Below are positions 11,669 to 35,600 of a DNA stretch of 64,000 nt, piece after piece (within the stretch, counting starts at the first letter, position 1; each line of letters opens with the position of its first letter). The translations under genes were made by a program, and so were the position numbers. The stretch spans positions 12,174,660-12,238,659 of the forward strand of contig CM053260.1 of NCBI GenBank assembly GCA_028583405.1, given 5' to 3'. The notes under the pieces are model-generated. The model did not search any database, was not told the DNA's origin, and worked only from the letters and a program-made list of their open reading frames with translations. This stretch comes from Pogonophryne albipinna (lineage: Eukaryota; Chordata; Actinopteri; Perciformes; Artedidraconidae).

Positions 11669-14107
11669 TCATTTCCTGCAATCATATCTCATTGGGTACA
11701 AATCATTGTATTTTCTTACATCTTATCCAATAACCCATGATGCATTGCATCCATACAGTTGTAGCTCAAAACAGCTTTTACAAAAAAGGATATACAATAT
11801 ATACTTATATTTATATATATAATATACACGTGTTTCTTTATGCATTTAGATATGTTGTAATGGGTCAAATAAGATTGAAAAAAACACAGCCAAATGGAAA
11901 CAAATCCCAGGGAAAGTTCAATGACAGGTAATTACCATACAATTAATAGCCAGTTATCAAATTCATCAACATTGGCTATCGTACAGTTAACATGAAGCCC
12001 TTCACACACAGTTTGCATATTTTCCACAATTACCGTCATGTAGATCCAGAGTAATTGCCTTCTTTTATTCTACTATGGACCTGTAAGTGTCAATGACAGA
12101 TTTAGGGAACTAGCATGAATTTGTTTGTTATTTCTACGGCTAACTAATAATATGGTGACATGACATACCTTAAATCAACAACGATATGGTGTGATTTATA
12201 TCAGGATTTAAGTGTTTGGATTTGAATTTAATAATTTTGTCTTGTTTTTTTTCTACATTAAATATTGTGCCGAATCATAGCCATCCTTAATTGAAGTCAT
12301 ATATTTATAAGATGACAACATATCTGAATGTACAGTTAAACATCCCCACTTTACTGTATGGCTTTAGTACTGCAGTTCATCTACCCAGGAGGACAAATGC
12401 ACACTGAAGAATACACACTTGGCGGACATGTGATATTTCCAGCATATCTGTATATATTTTTTAATGTTTTGTACTGTGGCTGGCACATGCGTTTAATTAA
12501 GATATGTGTATTTTTTTCTGCTTGTGCCTGGGTATCAATAGGGAATAAATAAATAATACAAAAGCAACGACAGGAAAACTGAATATTTGAGTTGTAAACA
12601 AACAAAGTACAGGGGAAATGTCACTCGGGTAGAGACTTGACCGTCGTAGTAAATGCAAATGATAAGTCCACTGTGCTGTGTTGTACTTTGTCAACAACAT
12701 TACTTCTGGTGTTACTCACTTCACATTATATAGCTCAAAATTACAGTATTACATCATTTTTAAATACAACAGAGTAATAATAATCGTGTGTGTATACTAA
12801 TTGATCATCATTCATGTAAACATATTTAACCAGGTCATGCAAACAGTAGACCAAAACTTCTTCCACTAGAGGTGCACAGCACAGAGCACGCGGAGCGCCC
12901 AGACTGAGATCCCTCCGACCCGGCATAAAATCCAGAGCCGGACAATATTTAGCCGCTTGTCAACAACAGAACAGGGAGAATGTGCATGGTGATGTATGAT
13001 CTTTTTCTTCCCACACACAGTGGATTCGCAACACTTAGTAACCCAACTCTTTCTTTCTTACATGATGTGAGCTCACAGAGGATAGTCAGATACGATTCCT
13101 CTGATTTACAGGTGCACAGGGATCTCAGTTTGAGCCTCTCCTAACAGAACAGCCATAAAACAGAAAGTCTCCTTCTGATATTCATCTATTTCAATATTTT
13201 CCAACAGAAGCATGCACACACTCCAGGTAAGAACCGCTCTTCACAAACCCAGTCTGAGCCAGAATATAGAGTCCAAAGTCCCCAGAATCACCCTCCAATT
13301 AAAAAAAAAAAAAAGCTTTAAAAAATAATTAAATACTTATAAAAAGGACAGAAACACTTAATATGAGAAAAAAGTGATAAAACAGAACAAATGGGCGGGG
13401 GGCATCGGCAGTGAAGTCATGCCTCAAGATGAACACTATTCAACTAAACAGCTACTTGGTCAGCGACCGGAGCGAGTCACATTGAGGGGTAAGGAGTATT
13501 AAGACATGCAGGAGTAGCTTTCAGTGTTTCCCTTTTCTTTGTGCCCTGTCTGGCCAGATTTTTGGAGAAGACTGCCAGTAATGTAGAGCGCGTGAGCCAG
13601 ATGGATGTAGACTGACCTTAATTGTGAATAGAGGTAGATGTGACAGATAATGTGAGAACACAAATGATAGAGAAGTCTGCCTTTGGGCCACTGCCTATTC
13701 TTTGATTAAACTCCAGAAGACTGGAACCGTCTAACAACGTATTTTACAGAACACACTGTAATGACTCATGTCTGCTGTAGCTGGACAACTCTATGTTAGG
13801 TTGCTTATCATGCAGACTGGCCCTTTCTTTAAATCACTGTCTACTCGGGAGCAGCCTTGCATTCTGTTCTGCAACAAACAAAAAATGTAAAACTTGTGTG
13901 TCTTGAGTGAGGATGTGTGTATGTTGTATTTTGTATTGTGGGGGAAAGACTTACAGTATATTTCTCCACAATGTGACCTGCTGGCTGTGGATGTATTCTG
14001 GTGGACACTGCCTGATAACTACTCTGCATTCCTGGCCAGACTGGGCGGGCGGGCGGGCTCTGGGCGCTCCAGGGATACGATGTCACCATGACAACCGGAG
14101 GCTGGGT
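11669..14107 (-). other. Probable camk1 3' UTR
   Basis: No exon of another gene can be supported here. The open frames are short and lack family motifs. The interpretation as 3' UTR depends on the poly(A) candidate at 11,663-11,668; a shorter UTR plus intergenic DNA is equally possible. Confidence 0.4.
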
Positions 14108-26094
<11,987 letters not shown>

Positions 26095-26127
26095 CCTACA
26101 ATGCTGATCCGATTCGCCACACTACAG
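26095..26127 (-). other. camk1: camk1 5' UTR part of first coding exon
   Basis: The exon holding the ATG extends upstream on the minus strand to a consensus acceptor (ctttgccccatag, exon edge at 26,127). At least one untranslated exon must therefore lie further upstream. Confidence 0.65.
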
Positions 26128-27465
26128 CTATGGGGCAAAGGGAACAGAAACACAAAAAACTGTTAATAAAGACTAAGAGCATGCACGTTAAGATATGACC
26201 ACGCGCATGTGTAATCAAATCTAAATGTCTGATCAGGTGGATAAAGTGAACCAATGATTTATATTAAGTGATGAACATATGTGTAAGATATACATTCCCT
26301 CAATTCCTTGATTTTGTATCATGTTGCTGTGTGTTTTAACTACTTTCTGATGAAAACATTATTCAAGCACACAGTGGGGAAACTGGATATATGACACCAC
26401 AATCAACGGGCACTCATGCACTGTATAATGTACTTAATTAAGAGTATTTAGACTGTGGGAGATATTCAGCCCCAGTATCCGTTTAATATGTCAATTAGAG
26501 TTTGGCTGACTGATTGCTGCATAAAACCTTCCTCCATTAAATAAACCATTGATTTTTATGATGAAGTGTTCTGGTTAATGCAGTTTGATTGGACTGGTGG
26601 CAAGAAGTTACTAGTTTCTTCTGATCTGCATGATGACTGATTAATAAGCTCAAATGTCAAATCACGTATAATTAAACATTGAAGCTGAAGGCCTGGCAAT
26701 TATTGCATTACATTTAAAAAGGACAGTACACTTTTATAAGGCTGCAAAAATGATATAAATGAATAAGAATGAAACAGATTGACAGCGGAAAAAAAGAAAC
26801 GTGCACAATGAAAAGGAAGATATACAACTTTCCCCCCAAAAGCTACAACCCACAAGAGTCTTTTTTGCTGAGATCCGGCTCGGCAGCAATTGATAGCAAC
26901 ACAATAACATAAAGTAGGGCAAATAGTGCAGCAGAGACAGTCAAATAAGGGACCATACAGCGTCGCAAAAAGAAACGCATGGTCAGTAGAGGCAGATACC
27001 AGCTGGGAGAAATGTGCAGTATTTCTCAAGATGTAACCAGTAATGATTGTCAAATCCACAAATACAAGAGCTCAGGTGAAATGGAAACGGTATTCCACTG
27101 AGAAACGTGCGGTAACCTGCTCTGCATTAAGGCTGCAGGGCGTGAATGGAAGCAGGGGGTTGAATGGGAATTCAAACGGTTTGCCGGTGCATTACGCCAG
27201 ACTGACTGAAAATAAGTCAAATGTTCGAGGTGGTGATCATGCAAGTACAGGCTACAGAGAGAAAAGGCGGTGTGGGTGTGCGAAGAGTAGTACTGCAGCG
27301 CTCAAGGGTATGGCAGTCAAAGGAAAGCAGCATCTTTGGGTTAAACCTGCAGATGTTACATGCAGGCGCACAATAAAAGAAGCTTCACAAGTTGAAGTGC
27401 TAAAGGAAAAACTACACGATTGATTTTGCATTTCTGTGAATATATGGCTAGAGAAAAAGACATAC

Positions 27466-27620
27466 CTAAAAGGCGATCTGTCGCTGTGATGTGTTCTCCT
27501 TGCCTGTGGGAGCGATGTGGTTGCTGTGCTTGTGCGCAGCGTTGGGTCCACTAGACTTCTCCTGACGTCAAGAAAACCAGACGTCTGTGGACGTAGTGCA
27601 GCATAGAATCTCTGTTCTCT
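27466..27620 (-). promoter_or_regulatory. camk1: Candidate camk1 5' untranslated exon and promoter region
   Basis: A donor-like boundary (CTTTTAG|gtatg on the minus strand, exon edge at 27,466) is followed upstream by a moderately GC-rich stretch. A palindromic CRE (TGACGTCA, 27,563-27,570) lies within it. The upstream edge and transcription start are guesses. Confidence 0.35.
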
Positions 27621-29263
27621 TAACAACGTGATCTGCGATTCTCACAAAGATAGTCGAGCCGCCGTCTGTTGCATGTGAACAGCTTTTTTTGTGCATCTGC
27701 TTGTTGTTTCCTGAAAGCTTCTCGCAGTGCAGTCGATCACGCTCCTGCTGAGTTTGCAGGTTATGCAGACAATTTTAGAGGCTCTGCAAAACAGGCGTAA
27801 CGTGTCACTGTGAATAATGTATCACACAGCACTGACAAGGCACACACAAGCGGCCTCTGGATTATGCAAGGTTTTAGATGCTTACTGAAAATATGCCCAA
27901 TTAGGGGTACTGGCCATTTGCAGGGAATTAAAGATCTGAATTGCCATTAATATTGAGGCAACGCCCTGCATTCACTCTCTTACAGCATCCTCTCTGCACT
28001 GGCAGGCCAGGCACTCTTTCACAATTCACAGGATAGGGCCCTAAAGCAATTATGACCCACGATGATTCAAGATTCAATATTAAAATTCAAGATTCAAGGC
28101 ATTTATTTTCATTTGTACATAGCTACTACAGTGTAAATGGTAAATGGTAAATGGACTGTATTTATATAGCGCTTTATCCAGTCTTTAAGACCCCTCAAAG
28201 CGCTTTACATACTACATGTCATTCACCCATTCACACCCATTCATACAGAGCAGTGTATCTTACTCTAGGACCTAACATTCACACACATTCACACACCGTT
28301 GGCTATGCCATCGGGAGCAACTCAGGGTTAAGTATCTTGCCCAAGGATACATCGACATGTTGACTACATAGGCTGGGTAGTTATATATGACAATGAGAAT
28401 CTTAGGTCACAGGCTCCTCCAACAGTGCAACACAATAAAACAGATGAAATAGTGCAAAAATATAATATAATATAAATAGTGCAAGAATAGTCTATATACA
28501 AGTAATTGGAATATTGATATAAGTTGCAAACAGGTGAATGTTATGGATGTTCTTTCAAAGGTTCAGGTTCTTTCAAAAGGTGTTAATGTCATATGCACAT
28601 AAGCTACAGTGTAGAAATGGCAATGAACATCTTACGTCCAGAGCTCCTCCAACAATGCAACATAGTTATATAAGACATACAATTGAACAAATAAAAAAAA
28701 AAAAAAATGAAATGTTTAAGATTTAGTTCAAAGGGAGATTGATTGATGAGCTCTTTCTTTTGCAACATGGTGTTTTGCCATTATATTTAATTGAGGATAT
28801 ATATAATTGTCCATATACTGTACTTAACTAGTTGTTATCAAACAGACGCTATGTGGAGAAGTTTATTTTATTGTGTTTTTTTGTTTTTTATTATTTTTGG
28901 GTAAATGGATAGTACACTTGAAAATACCATGTTCACAGTCTTTATTTCACCATGCATGTTGTAAATAAAAGCAATTCTTTTTTTTACTAACCCATCCCCA
29001 AAACATCTCAACCCTATTTCCACTTCAAACCGTTGGATATTGTGCACAATTAATATGCACAAACAATATCTTAGGCAGTTGAGGATAAAAAAGAAATAAC
29101 AGAATAAATAAAAACAGGCAAATTGGTCAGGCCCTGTTCGTTTGTGTCGATCAATCATCAATTGAATGGACCACAATGTTGGTTGCAGTACTTCTCCCCC
29201 CCTGAGGGGGCAGCACTGCTTCAGGTGGCGCTCTCCTCTCCACACAAACACAATACACCCTCA
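27621..29263. other. Intergenic region between camk1 and pbrm1 with LINE remnants
   Basis: No coding exon is visible. From about 28,060 to 28,730 it is a composite of LINE 3' remnants. The rest is AT-rich unique sequence. Because the genes diverge, both promoters should lie between about 27.5 and 29.7 kb. Confidence 0.55.
28060..28730 (-). repeat. Composite LINE 3' remnants (L2-like with an RTE-like insert)
   Basis: GATTCAAGATTCAAGGCATT and GGCTCCTCCAACAGTGCAAC match a second copy at 56,976-57,160. Between them, 28,140-28,370 (AAATGGTAAATGGACTGTAT with AGCGCTTTA motifs and a TTCACACACC tract) is a typical fish RTE-type 3' end. A related, decayed RTE tail lies at 61,800-62,110. Confidence 0.65.
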
Positions 29264-29271
29264 ACTTCCGG
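29264..29271 (+). promoter_or_regulatory. ETS/GABP-type site upstream of pbrm1
   Basis: ACTTCCGG is the consensus ETS core and lies about 430 bp upstream of the pbrm1 ATG, in the interval expected to hold the promoter. Housekeeping promoters often carry it; use here is inferred. Confidence 0.35.
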
Positions 29272-29696
29272 ACAGAAGTTTTCAAACAACACCAGCTAGC
29301 AAGCTAGCCGTTACACATTTCTTCTGCTCAGGGATCTACGGGGATTTAGGTTTTTTTTGGGTAAGATTTGCTTTTGGGGGTCAACTCATGTGTTAAATTG
29401 AACATGCTTGCACGCGTTTTTTTTTCTTCTGGTAACTGTACATTTTTTAGCGTGGCTGTGTTGTGAGGAAAGCGGCAAGTAAAGCTAACATGCTAACAGC
29501 CGCTTTGTCTCATTAAGAGCTGCTAACGCTAACCGACTGAGTTCTCTCTGTTTACAACAGTGTACTTGTTGTAAAAAGCGATATAAAGGACTTGTGTATT
29601 TTATTTAAACTAAACTAATGTCTATCGGGCCAAATCCGTAATACATTTTATCTATTTTGGTAGCTAGTGGGCTAGTCTGTTATTAAACAGCCAGCG

Positions 29697-32600
29697 ATGT
29701 CAGCCAGCTCCAAGAGGAGGAGAGCCACCTCTCCCTCCAGCAGCGTCAGTGGAGGGGGCGACCTGGACGAGACCACCTCCTCCACGCCTGGAAGCGGCAG
29801 GAAGAGAAGACGCACCTCCAATGCTGCTCCTGTAGATACGGTAACTGCACTGGATTTACCACAATATTTCTGCATTCAGTTTTCATATCTTTTTTAATAG
29901 GTTTTTTACCCATTTGTGGCCAAATACTATATTAAGCCTAGTGTGATCAAAAACATATGGTGCAAGCGTCTCTTATTTCATATAGGTGTATTAGTAAACA
30001 TTAATTACATGTTTAGTAAATGATGTAATGTTAACATAACCGATATTTTAATGGACCCAAGCCATTGGAAGAATAAACCACCATGCACTTTTGTTAAGAT
30101 TGCCACTAAGTCACTTTAAGATACAGTTTCCCTCTTTGTGTGTGTTGTTCTGTGTATGGTGAGTTTGATTTGTATCTTATTTGCCAGTGCCAAAGACACA
30201 ATTCAAATGTAATGGAAAATAAAGTATTCTGAATCTGAATTTCGGGTTTTTTGGTTGCTAACCCTAACACCCCGCCCCCCCCAGATTGCTGTATGCCATG
30301 AGCTCTTCAATGCTGTCAGGGATTACAAGGATGACCGAGGGAGGCAACTTTGTGACGTTTTCCTAAGGGTACCAAAGAGAAGGTATGCTAATATTTAAAA
30401 AATGTGGGAGGACCTGTCAATAACATCCCTTGCCGATAACAGGGATACCAACCATCATACACTTGCATGTTACATTGAGATTTGGCAGTCTGAATAGGGG
30501 GTGGGTCTCAGACATAAGGAGATTACAGTGATGTCTGTCCCCCCTTGTTCTTTTTCAGGAATCAGCCTGATTATTATGAAGCGGTGTCCCAGCCGATGGA
30601 TATGACAAAAATTCAAGCTAAACTGAAGTCTGAAGACTATAATGATGTGGAGCAGCTTACTGGAGATTTCAGGCTCATGTTCAACAATGCAAAATCATTC
30701 TACAAGGTATGAAAAACAAACGGTACAAACACAGTTTTTCTATCACTGTAATAAGTGTGTAATAGGACAGTTATTCTGTTAAGTCATATTTCCAGCATCG
30801 AAGCTATGTTTATTTTCTTCAACAATTCAGCGTGACACTGAGGAGTATCAGTCTGCAACCAAGTTGTGGGAGGTGTACTTGCAAACAAGGAATGATTTTC
30901 TGCAAAATGAGGATGATGAAGATGGTGATGAAATGATGGATACTCCAGGAATGTCAACGGAGGAAGAGGTAATTGATTTCCCTCAATTGACGTGTTAGGT
31001 TTGCTTGCTTGTACAACTTTTTGTATTACCTTATTTTGGTGTTTAACATCAATAACAAATAAAACATGTATGGTCAATGTTACATGTTGTTCTATAACAA
31101 GGACCAAATAACTCATTTAATGCACTTTTGTCTTTTAGACTCCAACTGGCAATTTGAAGGAAGTGTTGGAGCAGCTCTTGGAGGCTATAGTGACCCACCC
31201 TGATCCCTCGGGGCGTATGGTCAGTGAACTGTTCCAGAAACTGCCTTCCAAAGTGGTGAGTCCTGAACGAGTCTTTGGACTTCAAATGATGCCCCTGAGA
31301 TTGTAATAGATTTGATATTTATAGGCCTGTCTGTCTTTTGTAGCATTACCCCGACTACTATGCCGTCATAAAGGAGCCAATAGATCTGAGATCCATCACT
31401 CAAAGGATACAGGTACTGAATGATTACATTAATCCTAAAAAACAATCACAGATATCAGAACATTGTTATGTTTTATTATAAACAGCACTAATTCATATTA
31501 TTTTCATAGATTGGATACTATAAAAGTATCAATGCCATGGCCAAGGACGTCGACCTGATGGCCAAAAATGCCAAAATGTACAATGAACCAGGATCTCAGG
31601 TTTTTAAGGTAAACTTTCTTACATTTTATTTTGAAATATAGAATTTAACATCCCAAATGTGATAATTCATATTTGTTTCGTACTGCATAGGATGCTAATA
31701 CCATAAAGAAAGTCTTCATCCAGCGGAAGACTGATCTTGAACACGCAGAGCCGACTAAATCCAGTGTTCGCATCAGGTATTAATCAACGATTTCAATGTT
31801 CCTTGTTCATACATTTGTTCTCAAATACAAATGGCTGTGTGTGATGTGTCTTGTAAGGAATCGCAGGTCTGGCCATGGGGATCGACTTTCAGGTGTCAGC
31901 GTAGCTCTTAACTACGGCTCAGAGAGTGAGGACGACCCCGTGCTCTCTGGTATGTATCAGCGCTTCAGGCGGCAGAGAAACCTTCCTTGTGTTTGGAAAA
32001 CTAGGACGTCATGTAATGAAAATGTACATGTTTGCAGGGTCCGTGTGCTACGACGAGGGAGAATCAGAGGCTGAGAGTCAGAGTTCTAGTATGGAGATGA
32101 ACAACCCGATCGTCCAGCTGTATGAAGCTGTGAGGGGGGCCAGGAACAGCCAGGGCCAAGTGTTCTCTGAACCTTTCCAGCACCTTCCCTCTCGCAGGGA
32201 GTATCCCGACTACTTCACGCAGATCAAACTGCCCATCGCTCTGACGCAGATCCGGTAAGGAGGGATCCTTCATGGATATCATGTTTGGTTTGTTTGTACA
32301 GGCTAAAGACACAAACATGGACCGAACAATAACATATAGGAGATGACATTCCCATCTCAGACAAAAACTAAAACAGAAGAAATAAAGATACAGTCAGTAG
32401 GACCACTTCAACATTTCACAAACAAAAATAGGTTGACAACCAAATGCCACCAAAAACACAACATGGCAAGCGTATTTATTATTCCTTTAATCCCACTCTT
32501 CGTTAGAGCAAATTATTTCCCATTTCATGGCGTGTTGAGCCACCCTTTGATTTTTTGTGGCAATCATTTTTTCCAAAAGAAATTGTATTTTGAATCTACT

Positions 32601-35600
32601 CTTCAAACACCTCAAATTTAAGATGACACGTTGATTGAGTTTTAAAAATATGTATGTTAGCCAGGGATATCATGTTTAGCAGTGGAGTTGTGTTTGTTAA
32701 AAAGTTAGTGATAGTGTTTGTTTGTTTGTTGATATTTTGAATAACACTAGTGGCGGGGTAAATGCACCTTTATCCAGCAATTGACCGTTTTAAAGAGAAA
32801 CATCCGGTCCTTAATAATAATAATAATTGTAATCCATTCTTTTAGAGCAAAGATGAAGAACCTCGAGTATGAAAGTGTGGATCAGATGGAGACTGACCTC
32901 AATCTGATGTTTGAGAATGCAAAGCGCTACAACATGCCGAGCTCCAGCATTTACAAACGGGCCTTTAGGCTTCAGCAGATCTTGCAGGTAAGGATGTCTG
33001 CTGTTTTCTTTCAAGGCATGCTGGAGGATATTTTCATTCTAGTTGAATGAATTGAATTCACTATAATAAGAAACAGGCACTGAGTGTCATTGTCCTCTGA
33101 GTGTGTCTGATGACTTGTCTCTTGGTATAGGCAAAAAAGAGGGAACTCCTGAGGAGAGACGATGAGGACGGAGACAGCATTCTGTCATCTGATGCAGGGA
33201 GCGTCAAGAGAAAGAGGTATGCAGGTTTTAAATTAAACATCCATTTCAGTTGCTTGCTAACAATAAAAACGCACATCACTCCTGAAGCTTTGTTTTTTCG
33301 GACTTTGTTACCATCCAAGCTGATCTATATCCCGCTTTGATTCTTTTTAAGCCACAAGAAAAATGTGAAAAAGAACCGAATGAAAGCCCTGTATGCTGCA
33401 GTGACTGAGGCTCGGGAGGTGGGAACCAATCGCCGTCTCTGTGATCTGTTCATGGTCAAACCATCCAAGAAGGACTATCCTGACTACTATAAAGTCATCC
33501 TGGAACCCATGGACATGAAGACCATCGAGCACCACGTCCGCAGTGAGCGCTATGCCACAGAGGAAGCTCTCATGGAAGAAATGAGGTTGATGTTCCGAAA
33601 TGCCCGGCATTACAATGAGGAAGGGTCTCAGGTAGACAGTGTACATCTTTGCTTTAACTGAATTCAAAACAATTCTGGCATGTAGTTCATTTTACTGATC
33701 ATACTGATTTTTGGTGTAGGTTTACAATGATGCTGATATTCTGGAGAAGATACTGAAGGACAAGTGTAAAGAGTTGGGACCTCTGCCAGAAGAAGAAGAT
33801 GTGGGATCTCCCAAACTGAAACTGAGTACGTTTGATCATCATTTTCACTTGTTTTATCTCATTCACTTCAAATCTGATGCACCTTACCAAGTCTATATCA
33901 CATTTCCTAACATTCAAGACAACCATAGGATTTTAGTCATTTACTTTGGTATAAAATTGAACTGCCGACTTCTGAAACAACTCAATTAAGATAAGATAAG
34001 ATAGACTTTATTCATCCCAATTTGGGAAATGTTTTTGTTGCTGCAGCATTAAACAAAACAAGGCATTGCACATGACAACAAATTAAAAGAGTAGAAATAA
34101 ACAATTCTAAAATAGAAACATCTCAAAATAGAAATAAACCAGCATTAGAGAGTAAGAAGAAATACAGATGACCGTGAAGATAACAAATCTATAAACTGTC
34201 TGACAAATAAAAACACTATTGAATAGACCCTCCAGAAAAACGCGGGCTAAAATCCTTGATTATGCGATCAAACATGCGGGGTTTTATGTGATTTTATGCG
34301 GTGAAGTTGCGAAATATGCGGAAAAAATAAATATTGGGCTGTCTTATTTATTTATTCTCTCTCACACACAACCTGCCACTAACGTTAAACCCCTTTACTA
34401 TTCAATTAAACACATTCAATATTTATTTATTGTAAAAGCAATTGGGCTATTTTAATCACACTCTCTCTCACACACACACACACTTCTCCGCCTCATTCTG
34501 TTTTCATTTACTTGTTCGTTATCTGAACAGCTTCAATCTTGTAGGCTTCTCACCTCGTTTCTTGTAGCCCTCGAAAGGGTTTTGGAAGTCGATGCCTCGG
34601 TGAACGTGAGTTGTTTGGCTTTCTTGTCCGCAGCAGTAGAAAGCATTTTCGAATGTTTGAATGAATCAAAGTGGGTCGTCACCGTCAATGTTCTCTTATG
34701 CTCCAACACACAGTTGCACGGGGTGCAGAATAGTTTCCCCCCACTTTCGTGCAAGACATCGGGGAACTGCTTTGCCCGGTCTTTAGCAGAAATGTTCGTC
34801 GGTAAATGAGATGGATTAGATTTTTTCATCTTGGTGTTTTCTCTCTCGTGTGAGCTCCACACGTTCACTCTACGGTGTTGTTTACCTTCTGTGATGCGCG
34901 AGCTGATGACGTCGCGTCATCATCACTTCACGTCAAGACGAGTAAACTTTTTTTTTTTCTCAACTTTGTGTGGAAAAATGCGGGGATTATGCAGCCTTTT
35001 TATAAATGTGCGGCCTTTTAAAAATCTGCGCCATTTTGCTGATTATGCGGTAAATTCTGTGATCGCAGAATCGCGTTTTTCTGGAGGGTCTAATTGTTTC
35101 TGTTAACACAATATACAGAATATAAGCAGGATATTATTGAAGTTATCAGTGATAGCTAATCCAACACAGACAACTAATCCCATCAAAATGTACCGTACAC
35201 CCAACACAATAAAACGTTGAAGCTATTGGCTAGCTGAGAGTGCATTACAGAAATGTTGCATGTCCTCATGTTGCTTTTGGTGCCACTGTTTCTATTTCTT
35301 TTTGGATATAAGTCAATTTCCCCTCTGTGGGACTAATAAAGGTATTCTGATTCTGATATTAAATTCTGTCTAATTTTGAGGGTATTTTTTGTTCTCTAGG
35401 AAAAAGTGGTGTTTCTCCAAAGAAGTCCAAATACCTCACCCCTCTCCAGCAGAGGTTAAATGAGCTCTATGACGCCGTGCGCAACTTCACCGACCGCAGA
35501 GGCCGCCGTCTGAGCACAATCTTCCTGCGCCTGCCATCTCGTGCCGAGTTGCCTGACTACTATGCTACCATCAAGAGACCCATCGATATGGAGCGCCTGC

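Noticed and set aside
27043..27423. 126-codon plus-strand frame upstream of camk1
   Set aside because: No family resemblance, no codon-usage signal I could recognise and no neighbouring exons. It lies in the camk1 5' intron.
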